This document shows positions 8,439 to 17,086 of a stretch of 64,000 bases of DNA, piece after piece. The stretch's first letter is position 1. Every line of letters begins with the position of its first letter. The notes beneath the pieces were generated by a model. That model was not told the origin of the DNA and did not search any database. It worked only from the letters and a program-made list of their open reading frames with translations. This DNA comes from Paenibacillus sp. USDA918EY (GTDB taxonomy: Bacteria > Bacillota > Bacilli > Paenibacillales > Paenibacillaceae), in contig NZ_WTWY01000012.1 of the NCBI RefSeq assembly GCF_009870825.1, positions 62,001-126,000 of the forward strand. Reading direction: 5' to 3'. The position numbers were made by a program, and so were the translations under genes.

Positions 8439-10284
8439 CGGGCGATTCCTCCTCAGGATCGTTTTGAACATGGGAACGCAGCGGGAGTACAACTTCAACG
8501 CATGTTCCTTCAACCACGTGCACGTAGCGCAGCCCATATCCAGACCCGCAGTGCAGCTGTATCCGCCGATGCACGTTCAGCGTTCCGTAACCGTTCTCGG
8601 CAGACGGGACCGAGGTTAAGCTGTGTTCTCCCGCCTCCTGCTCCCGAAGCACGCGGTTGCGTTCCTCTACGTTGCAGCCCTTTCCGTTGTCTTCAACGCG
8701 GAGAATAAGCCTGTTTCCATCCGCGTGTGCGGAAATCGCGATCCGGCAATGGTCCGTTCGCCCGGCAAAGCCGTGAACGATGGCATTTTCCGCAAGCGGC
8801 TGCAGAATAAAGTGAGGAATGACGATATCTTGCAGATCGGAAGCGATATGAAACTCGGCGAGCAGATCGTCGTGCATCATTTGCTGGATATGCAAATAGG
8901 CTTCCACTTGCTTGAGCTCATTGTCCAGGGAGATCCACGTTCGGCCCCGGTTCAAACCGAATCGGAACACATTGGCCAAGGAGCGCACAATCGAGCTCGT
9001 CTCCCGGTCACCGGCCAAAATGGCACGGCAATTGATCAGATCGAGCGTATTGTATAGAAAATGAGGGTTGATCTGGGCATTCAGCAGCTCCAATTGCAGC
9101 TGGCGGCGTTCAATCTCCTCCTCGAAGCTCTTCTCAATCAAGCCGTGAAGCGTAACCAGCATGGACGCGAATTTCTCGTTCAGCGTCTCGACCTCGTGGA
9201 TGCCCGACTTCAATTTGGGCAGCTGCTCACGGAATGCAAGCACTTCGGGACGCTGAACAGCGTTAACGAGCCGGGTGATCGGAACGGTGACCCGGATGAC
9301 GATGCGCCGCAGCCACAGTCCCGCGATCAGCACGGCTGCGATGGCAGCCAAGGCGCCGATCGCCGAGATGGCAAACGTGTACCGTCCGAAGTGGCTCTTT
9401 GGAACGGCGGTCAGCAGCTTCCAGCCATTGTCCATTTTTACGCACGTGACGCGATGCAGCGTCCCTTCGACTTTTGCGTCGGCCGAACTTCCGTCGCAGG
9501 CGGCTGACCGCACGAACGGAAGCTCCCCGGCCGGTTGGAGAAATGCATACCGTTCGCTGAAAATGACACGGTCTTCTTCGTCCACCAAAAGGTGGAAGCC
9601 CGATGTCATTGCGGCGTTCTCGAACAGGCTGCGGATGCTTCCGGTATCCGCCCCGATCAAGACGGTTCCGATCACGCGGCCGTCCTTGGTGCTTATTTTC
9701 TTCGTCGCCGAATAGATCATCGCAGCCCCGGAGCGTCCAGTCTTCTGGCCCCACCAGACGTTGCGGCGCCCGCCGCCGATCAGAGCACGGTACCAGCTCT
9801 CGTTCTTCAGGTCCGTCGATTTAAAAATGCCGGTCACCGGGTCGAAGTGGTCGGTCGCGAGGGAATACAGGCCGCTCTCCGGCTCCAACGCGACGGCAAC
9901 GACATACGTCTGTTGAACGATGCTGCCGGAATTATCATCATTCAGCAGCGACAAAAGCGACAGGTTCTGCAGATTCGTCTGCAGGGTAAAGAAATCGTTG
10001 ACCGCTTCGTACGGCGCTGAATGCTCCGTCTCAAGCAAATTTTCGATCGATTGGTTAGACAGCAAAAACGCAGCCATATTGTTCATGGTGTCAAGCTGAT
10101 ATTCCAGATTGCGGTGCACGAACTTCATCGATTGTTCCGCCATCTGACGCGTATGATCATTTTGTACCCGGATAAGAATGTAGCTTGCCGAAGCGGCGAA
10201 AAGAGCGATGACCGTCACGACCAGCGCAAAAACCGGCAGACTGATCCGAGCCAGCAAGCTGGTGTGACGCTTATGGGTTATCAT
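8431..10284 (-). CDS. sensor histidine kinase (YesM-like)
   Basis: Membrane sensor of about 617 residues. The ATG at 10284 has AGGGAGGG eight bases upstream, so the longer TTG-start reading is rejected. A first membrane segment lies around residues 15-37, followed by an extracellular Cache-like region, a second segment around 295-320 and a HAMP linker. The His_kinase motif is QINPHFLYNTLD, and the HATPase has LQPLAENAIVHGF and a GYGTLNVHRR nucleotide loop. It pairs with the overlapping response regulator. In this family the signal is often sugar or the loaded binding protein encoded next door. Confidence 0.92.
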   Translation of the reverse strand: MITHKRHTSLLARISLPVFALVVTVIALFAASASYILIRVQNDHTRQMAEQSMKFVHRNLEYQLDTMNNMAAFLLSNQSIENLLETEHSAPYEAVNDFFTLQTNLQNLSLLSLLNDDNSGSIVQQTYVVAVALEPESGLYSLATDHFDPVTGIFKSTDLKNESWYRALIGGGRRNVWWGQKTGRSGAAMIYSATKKISTKDGRVIGTVLIGADTGSIRSLFENAAMTSGFHLLVDEEDRVIFSERYAFLQPAGELPFVRSAACDGSSADAKVEGTLHRVTCVKMDNGWKLLTAVPKSHFGRYTFAISAIGALAAIAAVLIAGLWLRRIVIRVTVPITRLVNAVQRPEVLAFREQLPKLKSGIHEVETLNEKFASMLVTLHGLIEKSFEEEIERRQLQLELLNAQINPHFLYNTLDLINCRAILAGDRETSSIVRSLANVFRFGLNRGRTWISLDNELKQVEAYLHIQQMMHDDLLAEFHIASDLQDIVIPHFILQPLAENAIVHGFAGRTDHCRIAISAHADGNRLILRVEDNGKGCNVEERNRVLREQEAGEHSLTSVPSAENGYGTLNVHRRIQLHCGSGYGLRYVHVVEGTCVEVVLPLRSHVQNDPEEESPDV

Positions 10285-10444
10285 CGCCAAGCCCTCCCTT
10301 GCCAAATTGCTTTCCTTATACCTCCAAGTGAATCAAAATGTATAATAAGGGTGGAGGCGTACTCTTTATTTAGCTTCTTCCCTCTTACCGCCTAAATCTC
10401 CTGCATGGTCGGCGTGATGCTGGCGGCTTTGACCACGCAGCGTT

Positions 10445-10545
10445 CCTCTGAAACCGAAACGTGTTCCCTCATCGAACGGCAAAGCACCTCCCCAATGCTT
10501 CCGGCATGGCCGGAATGCACCAGGAAGGTTACCGACGTTCAGAGG
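10445..10545 (-). other. structured intercistronic region after the binding-protein gene
   Basis: The 262-base gap between the binding-protein gene and the kinase gene contains two nested inverted repeats: an outer CCTCTGAA (10445-10452) with TTCAGAGG (10538-10545) and an inner TTCCGGC (10499-10505) with GCCGGAA (10509-10515). There is no T-run, so a transcript stabiliser or processing site that keeps binding-protein mRNA high relative to the sensor genes is more likely than a terminator. The remainder of the gap shows no gene. Confidence 0.45.
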
Positions 10546-10546
10546 T

Positions 10547-12187
10547 TTACTTGCCTGCTTTTTTCTGATAGGAAGCTTCCAGTTCACTTAGAATTTGATC
10601 GCCTCCTTGCGACTTCCACTTCTCCACGAATTCGTCGAACTTCTTGATGTCGGCGCCCATAATGATTTGAGTGAATACCGAATCACGCATCGTATCCAGC
10701 TCTGTCAGCTTGGCGATTTTCGTCGGCGATTCGAGGTAATTGGAAGCGTCGGTGATTTGATGCTCATTGTTGATCGCTACGCCGAGCGCTTCAGAGAACC
10801 GCAGCGGCAGCGATTCAAGGTAATGCGGCCAGCCCTTCAGTCCTGGAGCGAATAGATAGCTCTGCGTGCCTCTGAAGTTGCCGCTCGGGTCCTGCTGTGT
10901 CTTCGGATCGACAAGGGTCGTGTTTGTCTTAAGCTTCCCGTCTACGAGGGAATAGTCCTCGCCTTCAATGCCCCAAACGGTCAACATTTGGTTCTCCTCG
11001 GAAAGCGAATCCTCAATGATCGATAGTACGCGCTTCGGATCCTTCGTTTTTGCGCTAATGGCGTTCATCTGCGAGAACGGTGCACCCATAGGCGCAACAG
11101 CCGTGCCGTCCTTCCCCAGAAGAGACCCGGTCAAAGTTAAGTATTTGAAGGGCTGCTCAGCCTGGTTCGGGAGCGATCCGTCCTTCGCCAGTTTGCCGCT
11201 CTTGATCAGCTCATTGGTCTCGATCTGCGTATCGTAATCGCTGGCCGTCGACCACCAGCCCATCCAGGAGAACACCTTGCCGCTGAAAATTTTTGCCCGC
11301 AGCTGCTCTTCCTTTATCGTCGAAAACTCCTTGTCAATAAGCCCTTCCTTGTACATCTTCTGTAAAAACAGCAGCGCGTCCCTCATCCGGGGATCGATGT
11401 CATAGTTGCTGAATTTCCCATCCTTCTCCGTGAAAAAACCGGGTGTGACGCCGAACGCGCCGAATACGTTGTCGAAGGAATTGTTCGCGAATTTTACCTG
11501 TCCGATCTGGGACGTATATCCACCGAGCGGAATGACCTCCGGATGCTGCTCCTTGACCTTTTTCAGCAGGTTATAATATTCGTCCAGCGTCTTTGGTACG
11601 GAAGCGCCTGCCTGCTCCATATAGTCCTTGCGCATGACCAAGTCCCAGCGGTACCCCGCCCCCGGCCCGCCCTGATACGGAATCCCGTAGATGCGGCCGT
11701 TCACCTTCGCCTGCTCGAACACATCCGGCGGTACTTCCTTCATGATGTTCGGCGTGTCCTTTTCGTTAATCAGGTCGGTCAGATCAACGAAGGCGCCTTG
11801 CTGCGCGTATTTCTGAAAATCATCGGCAAAATCGATCCTCGTCACGTCCGGAATGTCGCTGCTCGCCATCTTCAGATTCAGCTTTGTTTTGTATTGCTGA
11901 ACGTCGACCATTTCCGGGACGATCTTAATGTTCAGCTTGGCCTCGATCGCTTGTTTCACCGCGTCCTTCGACGGGTCATACGGCAGCGAAATATCCTGTG
12001 CCTTCAGCCACTTCAGTTCGTAAGGCGAATGATCCGCAGTCGCTTCAGGCGTTCCTGACGGGTTTCCCGGCTCAGGGCTAGCACTCCCGCCTTCCTCGCT
12101 TTTGCTGCCGCATCCCGACAGCGTAAGCGTTCCCAATAACATAGCGGCGAGTACGCCGTAACCCCAGTGTTTAATTGTCTTTGACAT
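10547..12187 (-). CDS. CUT1 extracellular sugar-binding lipoprotein (YtcQ/LplA-like)
   Basis: A 546-residue lipoprotein anchored outside the membrane that captures oligosaccharides for the adjacent permeases. The signal peptide ends at the lipobox LTLSGC (Cys at about residue 26), followed by a Ser/Gly/Glu-rich linker. The large size and the early motif WLKAQDISLPYDPSKD are typical of LplA/YtcQ-type SBP_bac_1 proteins rather than smaller MalE-like ones. It is the third gene of the operon. Substrate is inferred from the GH105 gene downstream to be a pectin- or rhamnogalacturonan-derived oligomer. Confidence 0.9.
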   Translation of the reverse strand: MSKTIKHWGYGVLAAMLLGTLTLSGCGSKSEEGGSASPEPGNPSGTPEATADHSPYELKWLKAQDISLPYDPSKDAVKQAIEAKLNIKIVPEMVDVQQYKTKLNLKMASSDIPDVTRIDFADDFQKYAQQGAFVDLTDLINEKDTPNIMKEVPPDVFEQAKVNGRIYGIPYQGGPGAGYRWDLVMRKDYMEQAGASVPKTLDEYYNLLKKVKEQHPEVIPLGGYTSQIGQVKFANNSFDNVFGAFGVTPGFFTEKDGKFSNYDIDPRMRDALLFLQKMYKEGLIDKEFSTIKEEQLRAKIFSGKVFSWMGWWSTASDYDTQIETNELIKSGKLAKDGSLPNQAEQPFKYLTLTGSLLGKDGTAVAPMGAPFSQMNAISAKTKDPKRVLSIIEDSLSEENQMLTVWGIEGEDYSLVDGKLKTNTTLVDPKTQQDPSGNFRGTQSYLFAPGLKGWPHYLESLPLRFSEALGVAINNEHQITDASNYLESPTKIAKLTELDTMRDSVFTQIIMGADIKKFDEFVEKWKSQGGDQILSELEASYQKKAGK

Positions 12188-12225
12188 ATACAGACAACCC
12201 CCTGTAATCTTACAAAAATGGATTG

Positions 12226-13101
12226 TTACCCTTTAACTGAACCGATCAGCATGCCCTGTTCAAAATACTTCTGAATGAACGGATACAAAACCATCATCGG
12301 CAGCGCTACGATCACAATGGCCGCCATCTGGATCCCGATCGTGGGCGGCGGCGTTTTTCCTGCCGCTTCGAGCAATTCGGGCGGAAGGCTGGAACTCGCG
12401 ATGATCGTGCGCAATACGAGCTGCACCGGTGCTTTGTGCCAGTCCGTAACATACAGAAGCGCATTGAAGAAATCGTTCCAGTACGTCACCATGTAGAGCA
12501 AGCCGATCGAGGCGATAACCGGCATCGACATCGGGAGAACGATCGAACGCAGCGTCCTGATCTCGGATGCCCCGTCGATTGCAGCGGATTCCTTCAGGCT
12601 GTCTGGAATACCTTCAAAGAAAGATTTCATAATGATCATATTAAAGGCACTAAAGGCCATGACCAGGATCAGCACGTAATCGGTATTCAGCAGTCCTAAA
12701 TTTTTGATCGTGATATACGTCGGAATTAATCCGCCCTTGAACAACATCGTGAACACGAAGATCAGCATGATGATCCGCCGGCCGGGCAGCTTTTTCTCGG
12801 CCAGGGAGTAAGCAGCCGCAGCCGTGAGCAGAAGCGCAAACAGAACACCGGCGGCTGTATTGCGGATCGTCACCCCATAAGCGTTGTAGATGAGAGATCC
12901 CTTCTTGAGCAAGTAGGCGAAATAATCGAAGCTGAGCGATGTCGGAAACAGCACCAGACCGTTCTTTTCGCTGAAGATCGAGTAGGGCGTGACGGACACG
13001 CATAATACATACCAGAACGGAATCATGATGATGAGAGTGATGAGCGACAAAACGAAATAGTTGGTAGCGATAAAAATGGATTCGCCTCGTGTAAGCTTCA
13101 C
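12226..13101 (-). CDS. CUT1 permease subunit (YtcP/LplC-like)
   Basis: A 291-residue inner-membrane subunit with six predicted segments. The cytoplasmic EAA loop that contacts the ATPase is ESAAIDGASEIRTLRSIVLP, and the C-terminus ends in the typical GMLIGSVKG of this subunit. It starts 18 bases after the stop of its partner permease. No ATPase gene occurs in the operon, so a shared MsmX-type ATPase elsewhere must energise it. Confidence 0.93.
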   Translation of the reverse strand: MKLTRGESIFIATNYFVLSLITLIIMIPFWYVLCVSVTPYSIFSEKNGLVLFPTSLSFDYFAYLLKKGSLIYNAYGVTIRNTAAGVLFALLLTAAAAYSLAEKKLPGRRIIMLIFVFTMLFKGGLIPTYITIKNLGLLNTDYVLILVMAFSAFNMIIMKSFFEGIPDSLKESAAIDGASEIRTLRSIVLPMSMPVIASIGLLYMVTYWNDFFNALLYVTDWHKAPVQLVLRTIIASSSLPPELLEAAGKTPPPTIGIQMAAIVIVALPMMVLYPFIQKYFEQGMLIGSVKG

Positions 13102-13119
13102 GATTCGGATTCTCCTTTG

Positions 13120-14070
13120 TCAGAAAATGCCGGAATCATTGATCCGCTTCGCGATCTGATTGGCGATCAGCACCATGACGAAGCCGATGATTCCCTTGAT
13201 GACGTCTGCCGCCGCCGCGAGACTGAGGCTGAACTGCTCGATGCCTACCCGATAGATGTAGGTGTCGAGAATGTCGCCGACTTCGAACACCATCGGGTTG
13301 TACAGGTTAAGCACCTGGTCCAACCCGGCACTCATCAGATACCCGACCCTTAGGATGAAGATGACGATAATCGTGCCGGATATGCCCGGGAGCGTGATGT
13401 GGATGATGCGTCGGAACCGCGTCGCTCCATCCATGACCGCGGCTTCGTACACTTCGGGATTAAGCCCGGCGATGGCTGCCAAATAAATGATCGCTGCCCA
13501 GCCCATCTCTTTCATGGCATCGGTGACGACGAGAATGATCCGAAAATACGCAGGCTCGACGAGCAGATATACGGGTTTGCCGCCAAACCATTCGACGATT
13601 TTGTTAATTACGCCGGTCTCCGGCGAAAGCAACAGCGTAATGATGCCGCCGTAGACAACCCAGGACACGAAACGCGGCAGATAAACGGCAGTCTGCAGCG
13701 TCTTCTTGAACCACTTGGTCCGAATTTCGTTGAGCGACAGCGCTAACAAAATGGGACAGATAAATCCGCTAATCATCTTATACAGGCTGATGAGCAGTGT
13801 GTTGCGAAAAGCGTTCAGGAACATCTCCGATGCAAACAGCTCCCGGAAATGGGCGAAACCCACCCACTTACTGGCCCCGAATCCTTGGATGACGTTGTAG
13901 TCCATGAACGCGATGGTGATGCCGTACAATGGTAAGTAATCGAACACAATGACCCAGGCAAGTGCAGGAAGCAGCAAGGCGTACAGCCATTTGTATTTCC
14001 ATATCGTCCTTAGCAGCCGCCTTCGCGGCTTTTCCGTTCTAACGGGAATTCCCGCCGTAACGATTTCCAT
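13120..14070 (-). CDS. CUT1 permease subunit (YteP/LplB-like), first gene of the operon
   Basis: Inner-membrane partner of the following permease. The start at 14070 has a perfect GGAGGAGGG site at 14074-14082; longer readings lack one. The protein opens with a basic stretch and then LYALLLPALAWVIVFDYLPLYG, the usual LplB-type first membrane segment, and carries the EAA-loop sequence YEAAVMDGATRFRRIIHITLP. Order of the operon is permease, permease, binding protein, kinase, regulator, GH105. Confidence 0.93.
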   Translation of the reverse strand: MEIVTAGIPVRTEKPRRRLLRTIWKYKWLYALLLPALAWVIVFDYLPLYGITIAFMDYNVIQGFGASKWVGFAHFRELFASEMFLNAFRNTLLISLYKMISGFICPILLALSLNEIRTKWFKKTLQTAVYLPRFVSWVVYGGIITLLLSPETGVINKIVEWFGGKPVYLLVEPAYFRIILVVTDAMKEMGWAAIIYLAAIAGLNPEVYEAAVMDGATRFRRIIHITLPGISGTIIVIFILRVGYLMSAGLDQVLNLYNPMVFEVGDILDTYIYRVGIEQFSLSLAAAADVIKGIIGFVMVLIANQIAKRINDSGIF

Positions 14071-14340
14071 CGTCCCTCCTCCATCCTTCTTTCGATCCCG
14101 GCCAATCCGCATCTACCTCTGCGGTTCTACACCTGCCGCTTGCGGAATAACCGGTTGCGCCAGTCCATTCGCTGCAGGAACGGCGATCTGCAGGCTGAAC
14201 ACCGATTCCTGTTGCGCCGCTGCCTTTCGAAATGGAAGTGCTTACATCATTAAGCATACCGGCATCCTTGAACGTGGAAAACCGGAGCGAAGGATAATAA
14301 TACCGGGGAAAAGTCCGAAATCCGGCAATGTTATTCTAAG

Positions 14341-14346
14341 ATTATA
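14341..14346 (-). promoter_or_regulatory. candidate -10 box of the pectin-type uptake operon
   Basis: A perfect TATAAT on the minus strand sits about 270 bases before the first permease. No recognisable -35 lies at 17 or 18 bases. That is what an activator-dependent promoter would look like, which fits control by the AraC-type regulator of this operon. The leader between it and the gene shows no clear gene or known riboswitch. Confidence 0.4.
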
Positions 14347-14427
14347 GTAATAGCAGCCTGACCAAACGGCCAGCACCATATGAAAAAGATACACGTATCG
14401 CAATCCATTCTGTCGTTCGGCCTTCGG

Positions 14428-14456
14428 TTGACGTATTCTGAAATACACCCTAGAAT
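14428..14456 (+). promoter_or_regulatory. sigma-A promoter of a possible short plus-strand transcript
   Basis: TTGACG (14428-14433), 17 bases, TAGAAT (14451-14456) is a near-consensus promoter. It reads into a short unit with an AAGGAGG Shine-Dalgarno at 14481-14487 and ends at a terminator near 14670. Confidence 0.55.
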
Positions 14457-14498
14457 ATGCAGTGTATTTTCAATATCTTGAAGGAGGATTATTAAAAA

Positions 14499-14543
14499 GT
14501 GACACACGCGATGAGACTTCGATTCCCTTTTTTGAACAAGTAA
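14499..14543 (+). CDS. possible 14-residue leader or small peptide (unverified)
   Basis: A GTG codon 11 bases after AAGGAGG opens a frame that reads VTHAMRLRFPFLNK and stops at 14541-14543. It lies between a good promoter and two downstream hairpins. The match of promoter, ribosome site and terminator is the only support; the peptide itself is not recognised. The same transcript could instead be a small RNA, or the decayed start of a longer gene, since another frame stays open to about 14610. Confidence 0.25.
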   Translation: MTHAMRLRFPFLNK

Positions 14544-14642
14544 TTAAATACGTTCAAAGGCTCTGTTTGTGTATACAGAGTAAACGGGATAAGTCTGTCC
14601 TTTTTTAATAATCTTCATTTGCGCATATCAATTTGCAATTGT

Positions 14643-14673
14643 AGAAAGGCGGATCCTTCTGCCTTTCTTTTTT
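14643..14673 (+). terminator. intrinsic terminator of the short plus-strand unit
   Basis: AGAAAGGC (14643-14650) pairs exactly with GCCTTTCT (14661-14668), and a T-rich tract follows. A weaker hairpin with six T residues lies just upstream near 14589-14610. Confidence 0.7.
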
Positions 14674-14902
14674 ATTGGAATCTGTCTTCCTCCCTTTAAG
14701 GCAAACGGAAGGTTTGCTATATTGAACAACCCTTTCATATTCATGTAGCTACACATTTCCCTCCTTATTTATGCTTTGCAGATATTAAGCCGTTGAAGAC
14801 ATTGATATAACGCCGCTTTGTTGCTTAAACCCATAAAAATAGCGTTGCCGATATTCGTTTACAATCGCAGCTGGCTAAAGGGGATGTATAAGCCTCACCC
14901 GG

Positions 14903-14934
14903 AAAAAATAAAAAAAGCCTGATTCATCAGACTT
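14903..14934 (-). terminator. intrinsic terminator after the monooxygenase fragment
   Basis: On the minus strand a short stem, GTCTGA with TCAGGC, is followed by a T-rich run covering 14903-14916. It is placed to end transcription from the monooxygenase remnant. Confidence 0.55.
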
Positions 14935-14988
14935 TTCAGATTGTACAGGAACCTGTCCTTATTCAAAAGCCGGGTCCGGCAATATGGA

Positions 14989-15466
14989 TCAGGACTGCGT
15001 GGGTCGGTTGTGCTCCTCCTCAAGGGCACCGGTGAGGAAATCGATGAATCCGAACGGTGCGGGATCATCGAGGCAGAGCCCTAGGATCATGTGCGAACCC
15101 GCGGCGGCCGACTCGCTGCGCGGGAACAACGCCTCTTCGTAGGCGGTGAGCGCCGCTTCGATATCGCCTTGGTGTGCGGCGATCGCCTTCCCGAGCTCGG
15201 CGCCGTCGAACATCGCCAAGTTTGCGCCCTCGCCGGCCGGCGGCATCAGGTGAGCGGCATCACCGAGGAGCGTCACCCCGGGCACGCGGTCCCATCGGTG
15301 GCCGATCGGGAGCGTATGAATCGTGCGCGGGATCGGCGCGGTTTCGCCGTCGGTGATCAGCGCGGTGAGTTCCGGCGCCCACCCGTCGAATTCGGCGGCG
15401 ACTCGGCCCGCCGCGGCGGTGGCGTAAGTGAAGTCGATGCCGGCGATCCACTCGGCGGGACGGTTT
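14989..15466 (-). pseudogene. 3' fragment of an FAD-dependent monooxygenase, very GC-rich
   Basis: About 158 residues remain in frame and end at a stop at 14989. They contain the flavin-binding signature GVTLLGDAAHLMPPAGEGAN and LAMFDGAELGKAI, typical of the C-terminal half of TetX/PHBH-type aromatic or antibiotic hydroxylases, preceded by HTLPIGHRWDRVPG. The NAD/FAD-binding N-terminus (normally over 200 more residues with a GxGxxG motif) is absent: homology stops abruptly near 15466, where the DNA changes from very GC-rich to AT-rich. Codon use (many GCG, GCC, CGG third-position G/C) differs sharply from all neighbours and looks actinobacterial. Probably a truncated horizontally acquired gene without function. 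Confidence 0.8.
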
Positions 15467-15706
15467 AGTTATGATCCTTGAATATTGTTGATTACAATGT
15501 ATATCATGCAATAGCTTTATGAACTGAAAATGAACGATGTATCTCAACTCCCCCGTTTCGATATGCCGGCGCCCCCCTTGTAAGGCGAACCTCGTTTAGT
15601 CTAACGGGAAACTTATTAACCGATCGATATTCTCCCGAAGATAAGAGAGCTGTTGTTTGCGGCGGGTTTGCCGGCGTGACCACCGGTGCACTTGGACACC
15701 TGGATA
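15467..15706. other. gap between transferred fragment and operon terminator
   Basis: No complete gene is seen. On the plus strand one frame stays open from 15523 to 15795 without a usable start or ribosome site; part of it (LTDRYSPEDKRAVVCGGFAG) looks coding-like but is not recognised. It may be the remnant of another gene. Confidence 0.3.
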
Positions 15707-15760
15707 TAAAAAAAATTAGCGAAACCCGCGGAGTACTTAAACGTCCGCAAAGTTTCGCTA
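15707..15760 (-). terminator. strong terminator of the nine-gene operon
   Basis: TAGCGAAAC (15717-15725) pairs with GTTTCGCTA (15752-15760), extended by an inner GCGGA/TCCGC stem, and on the minus strand is followed by eight T residues. It lies 10 bases after the last stop of the operon. Confidence 0.9.
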
Positions 15761-15769
15761 CACATGATA

Positions 15770-17086
15770 TCAAGAGCCTATTTCCCATCTATTGATTCTT
15801 TTGGTGTAAAAAACACGGTCAACGACCTGCCCTGACGTGCCTGTACAGTGAAGAGTAACCGTAAGCGCTGTCTCCGATAAATCCGAAAATTGAATATTGC
15901 CGCTTGCCTGCCCTGAACTTCGAACCTGCCCATCCGAAGTTGTAAGCTGGATCGTTATACAGTTCACGACATCCCATTTCAAAGAGTACATGTAACTTCC
16001 ATCCTTCTGATGAGTTCTGTGATATAACACCTGCTCCACTTCCATGAAATCGGTAACGGTGATCGTTAGTCGTTCCCGGACAAGGTTATCCGGTCCCATA
16101 CAAGTTAAAATGTACTCTGTCGTCGCACTCGTAGGCACCACGGATATGGAGTTTCCCGACAATCGCCCGATCCCCTGGTTTAAGTAAATGCCATAGCCAT
16201 CTTTTACTTCATAGGAAAGAAGCACAGGTTGACCGTACTTCGTTTTTTGATCCGGACAATTGGACGTAAATTTGGTTATGACGGGGCGTTCCACATAAAC
16301 CATGGCGGTTCGGGAAATTTGCTCATTCGCCCCCAAAGCATACAATCGAAACGTGGTATCCTTGAAAATCTCCACCTCAAGGCTGCCCACGCTTTCGACC
16401 GTAATATCACCCGGCGTAAGCACGCATTTTACGGCGTCCCCGGCTACAGCCCACTCCAGTCTTACCGTATCGCCAACGGCCACACGGGATCGGTTGCAAT
16501 CAAAGTTCAAAATTTTAAGAGTGGATCTTTTCTTAAAATAGGCCAGAAAATCGGTTCCTCTTAAAACTTCCTCCAACCCGGTAGGCCGATATGAGTATGT
16601 TTCCCCGCCGCTCATCAAAACGTTGGCAAAACAAACAGCGACGTAAACCATTTTTTCCAGTTCTCCAAAAGAAACCAGATTGCTGATGCTGAAATAGAAC
16701 TTTTCTCTTGGAGCCAGATCATACTCAACGAGTGGATATAACTTGAAATAAACACCGTAATCTGGATCATAAGCCTGTTCCACCCCCCAGTTATAGGGAG
16801 CGTAACAGATCATTTTTTCCGCCCATTCCTTCGTTGTCAGATATGCCTCTCCGTTGCCGATGGGAAAATAAACGTACATGACCGAAACTTGATCTTGCAC
16901 CGTTTTAATATCAGGGATGTGCGCCCCTTCCGGCAGATGATTGATAAAAGAAGCGGTCTCTACGCAACTGACGTTTACCACTTCAACATCCGGCGAGTTG
17001 GGAAACAACAAATCCTTGCCTTGTTTGTGTTCGCTAAGCAAAATCCGTTTTTCCCCAACGACGTTGGCTTGGATCAAGCGGTCCAT
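15770..17086 (-). CDS. Ig-like-domain protein of unknown function (ninth gene of operon)
   Basis: A 438-residue protein with no signal peptide or membrane segment. Residues 1-180 form a beta-rich domain. Three Ig-like beta-sandwich units follow: about 190-266 (VRLEWAVAGDAVKCVLTPG, then DTTFRLYALG), 268-346 (VLLSYEVKDGYGIYL, then ATTEYILTCMG) and about 350-438. The recurring pattern of W-x-V near an L-x-P-G turn and a T-T-x-Y-x-L strand is seen in adhesion or scaffold repeats, and the preceding gene has one copy of the same pattern. The start overlaps the previous stop by one base (TAATG). Function unknown; a structural or ligand-binding subunit is inferred. Confidence 0.8.
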   Translation of the reverse strand: MDRLIQANVVGEKRILLSEHKQGKDLLFPNSPDVEVVNVSCVETASFINHLPEGAHIPDIKTVQDQVSVMYVYFPIGNGEAYLTTKEWAEKMICYAPYNWGVEQAYDPDYGVYFKLYPLVEYDLAPREKFYFSISNLVSFGELEKMVYVAVCFANVLMSGGETYSYRPTGLEEVLRGTDFLAYFKKRSTLKILNFDCNRSRVAVGDTVRLEWAVAGDAVKCVLTPGDITVESVGSLEVEIFKDTTFRLYALGANEQISRTAMVYVERPVITKFTSNCPDQKTKYGQPVLLSYEVKDGYGIYLNQGIGRLSGNSISVVPTSATTEYILTCMGPDNLVRERLTITVTDFMEVEQVLYHRTHQKDGSYMYSLKWDVVNCITIQLTTSDGQVRSSGQASGNIQFSDLSETALTVTLHCTGTSGQVVDRVFYTKRINRWEIGS

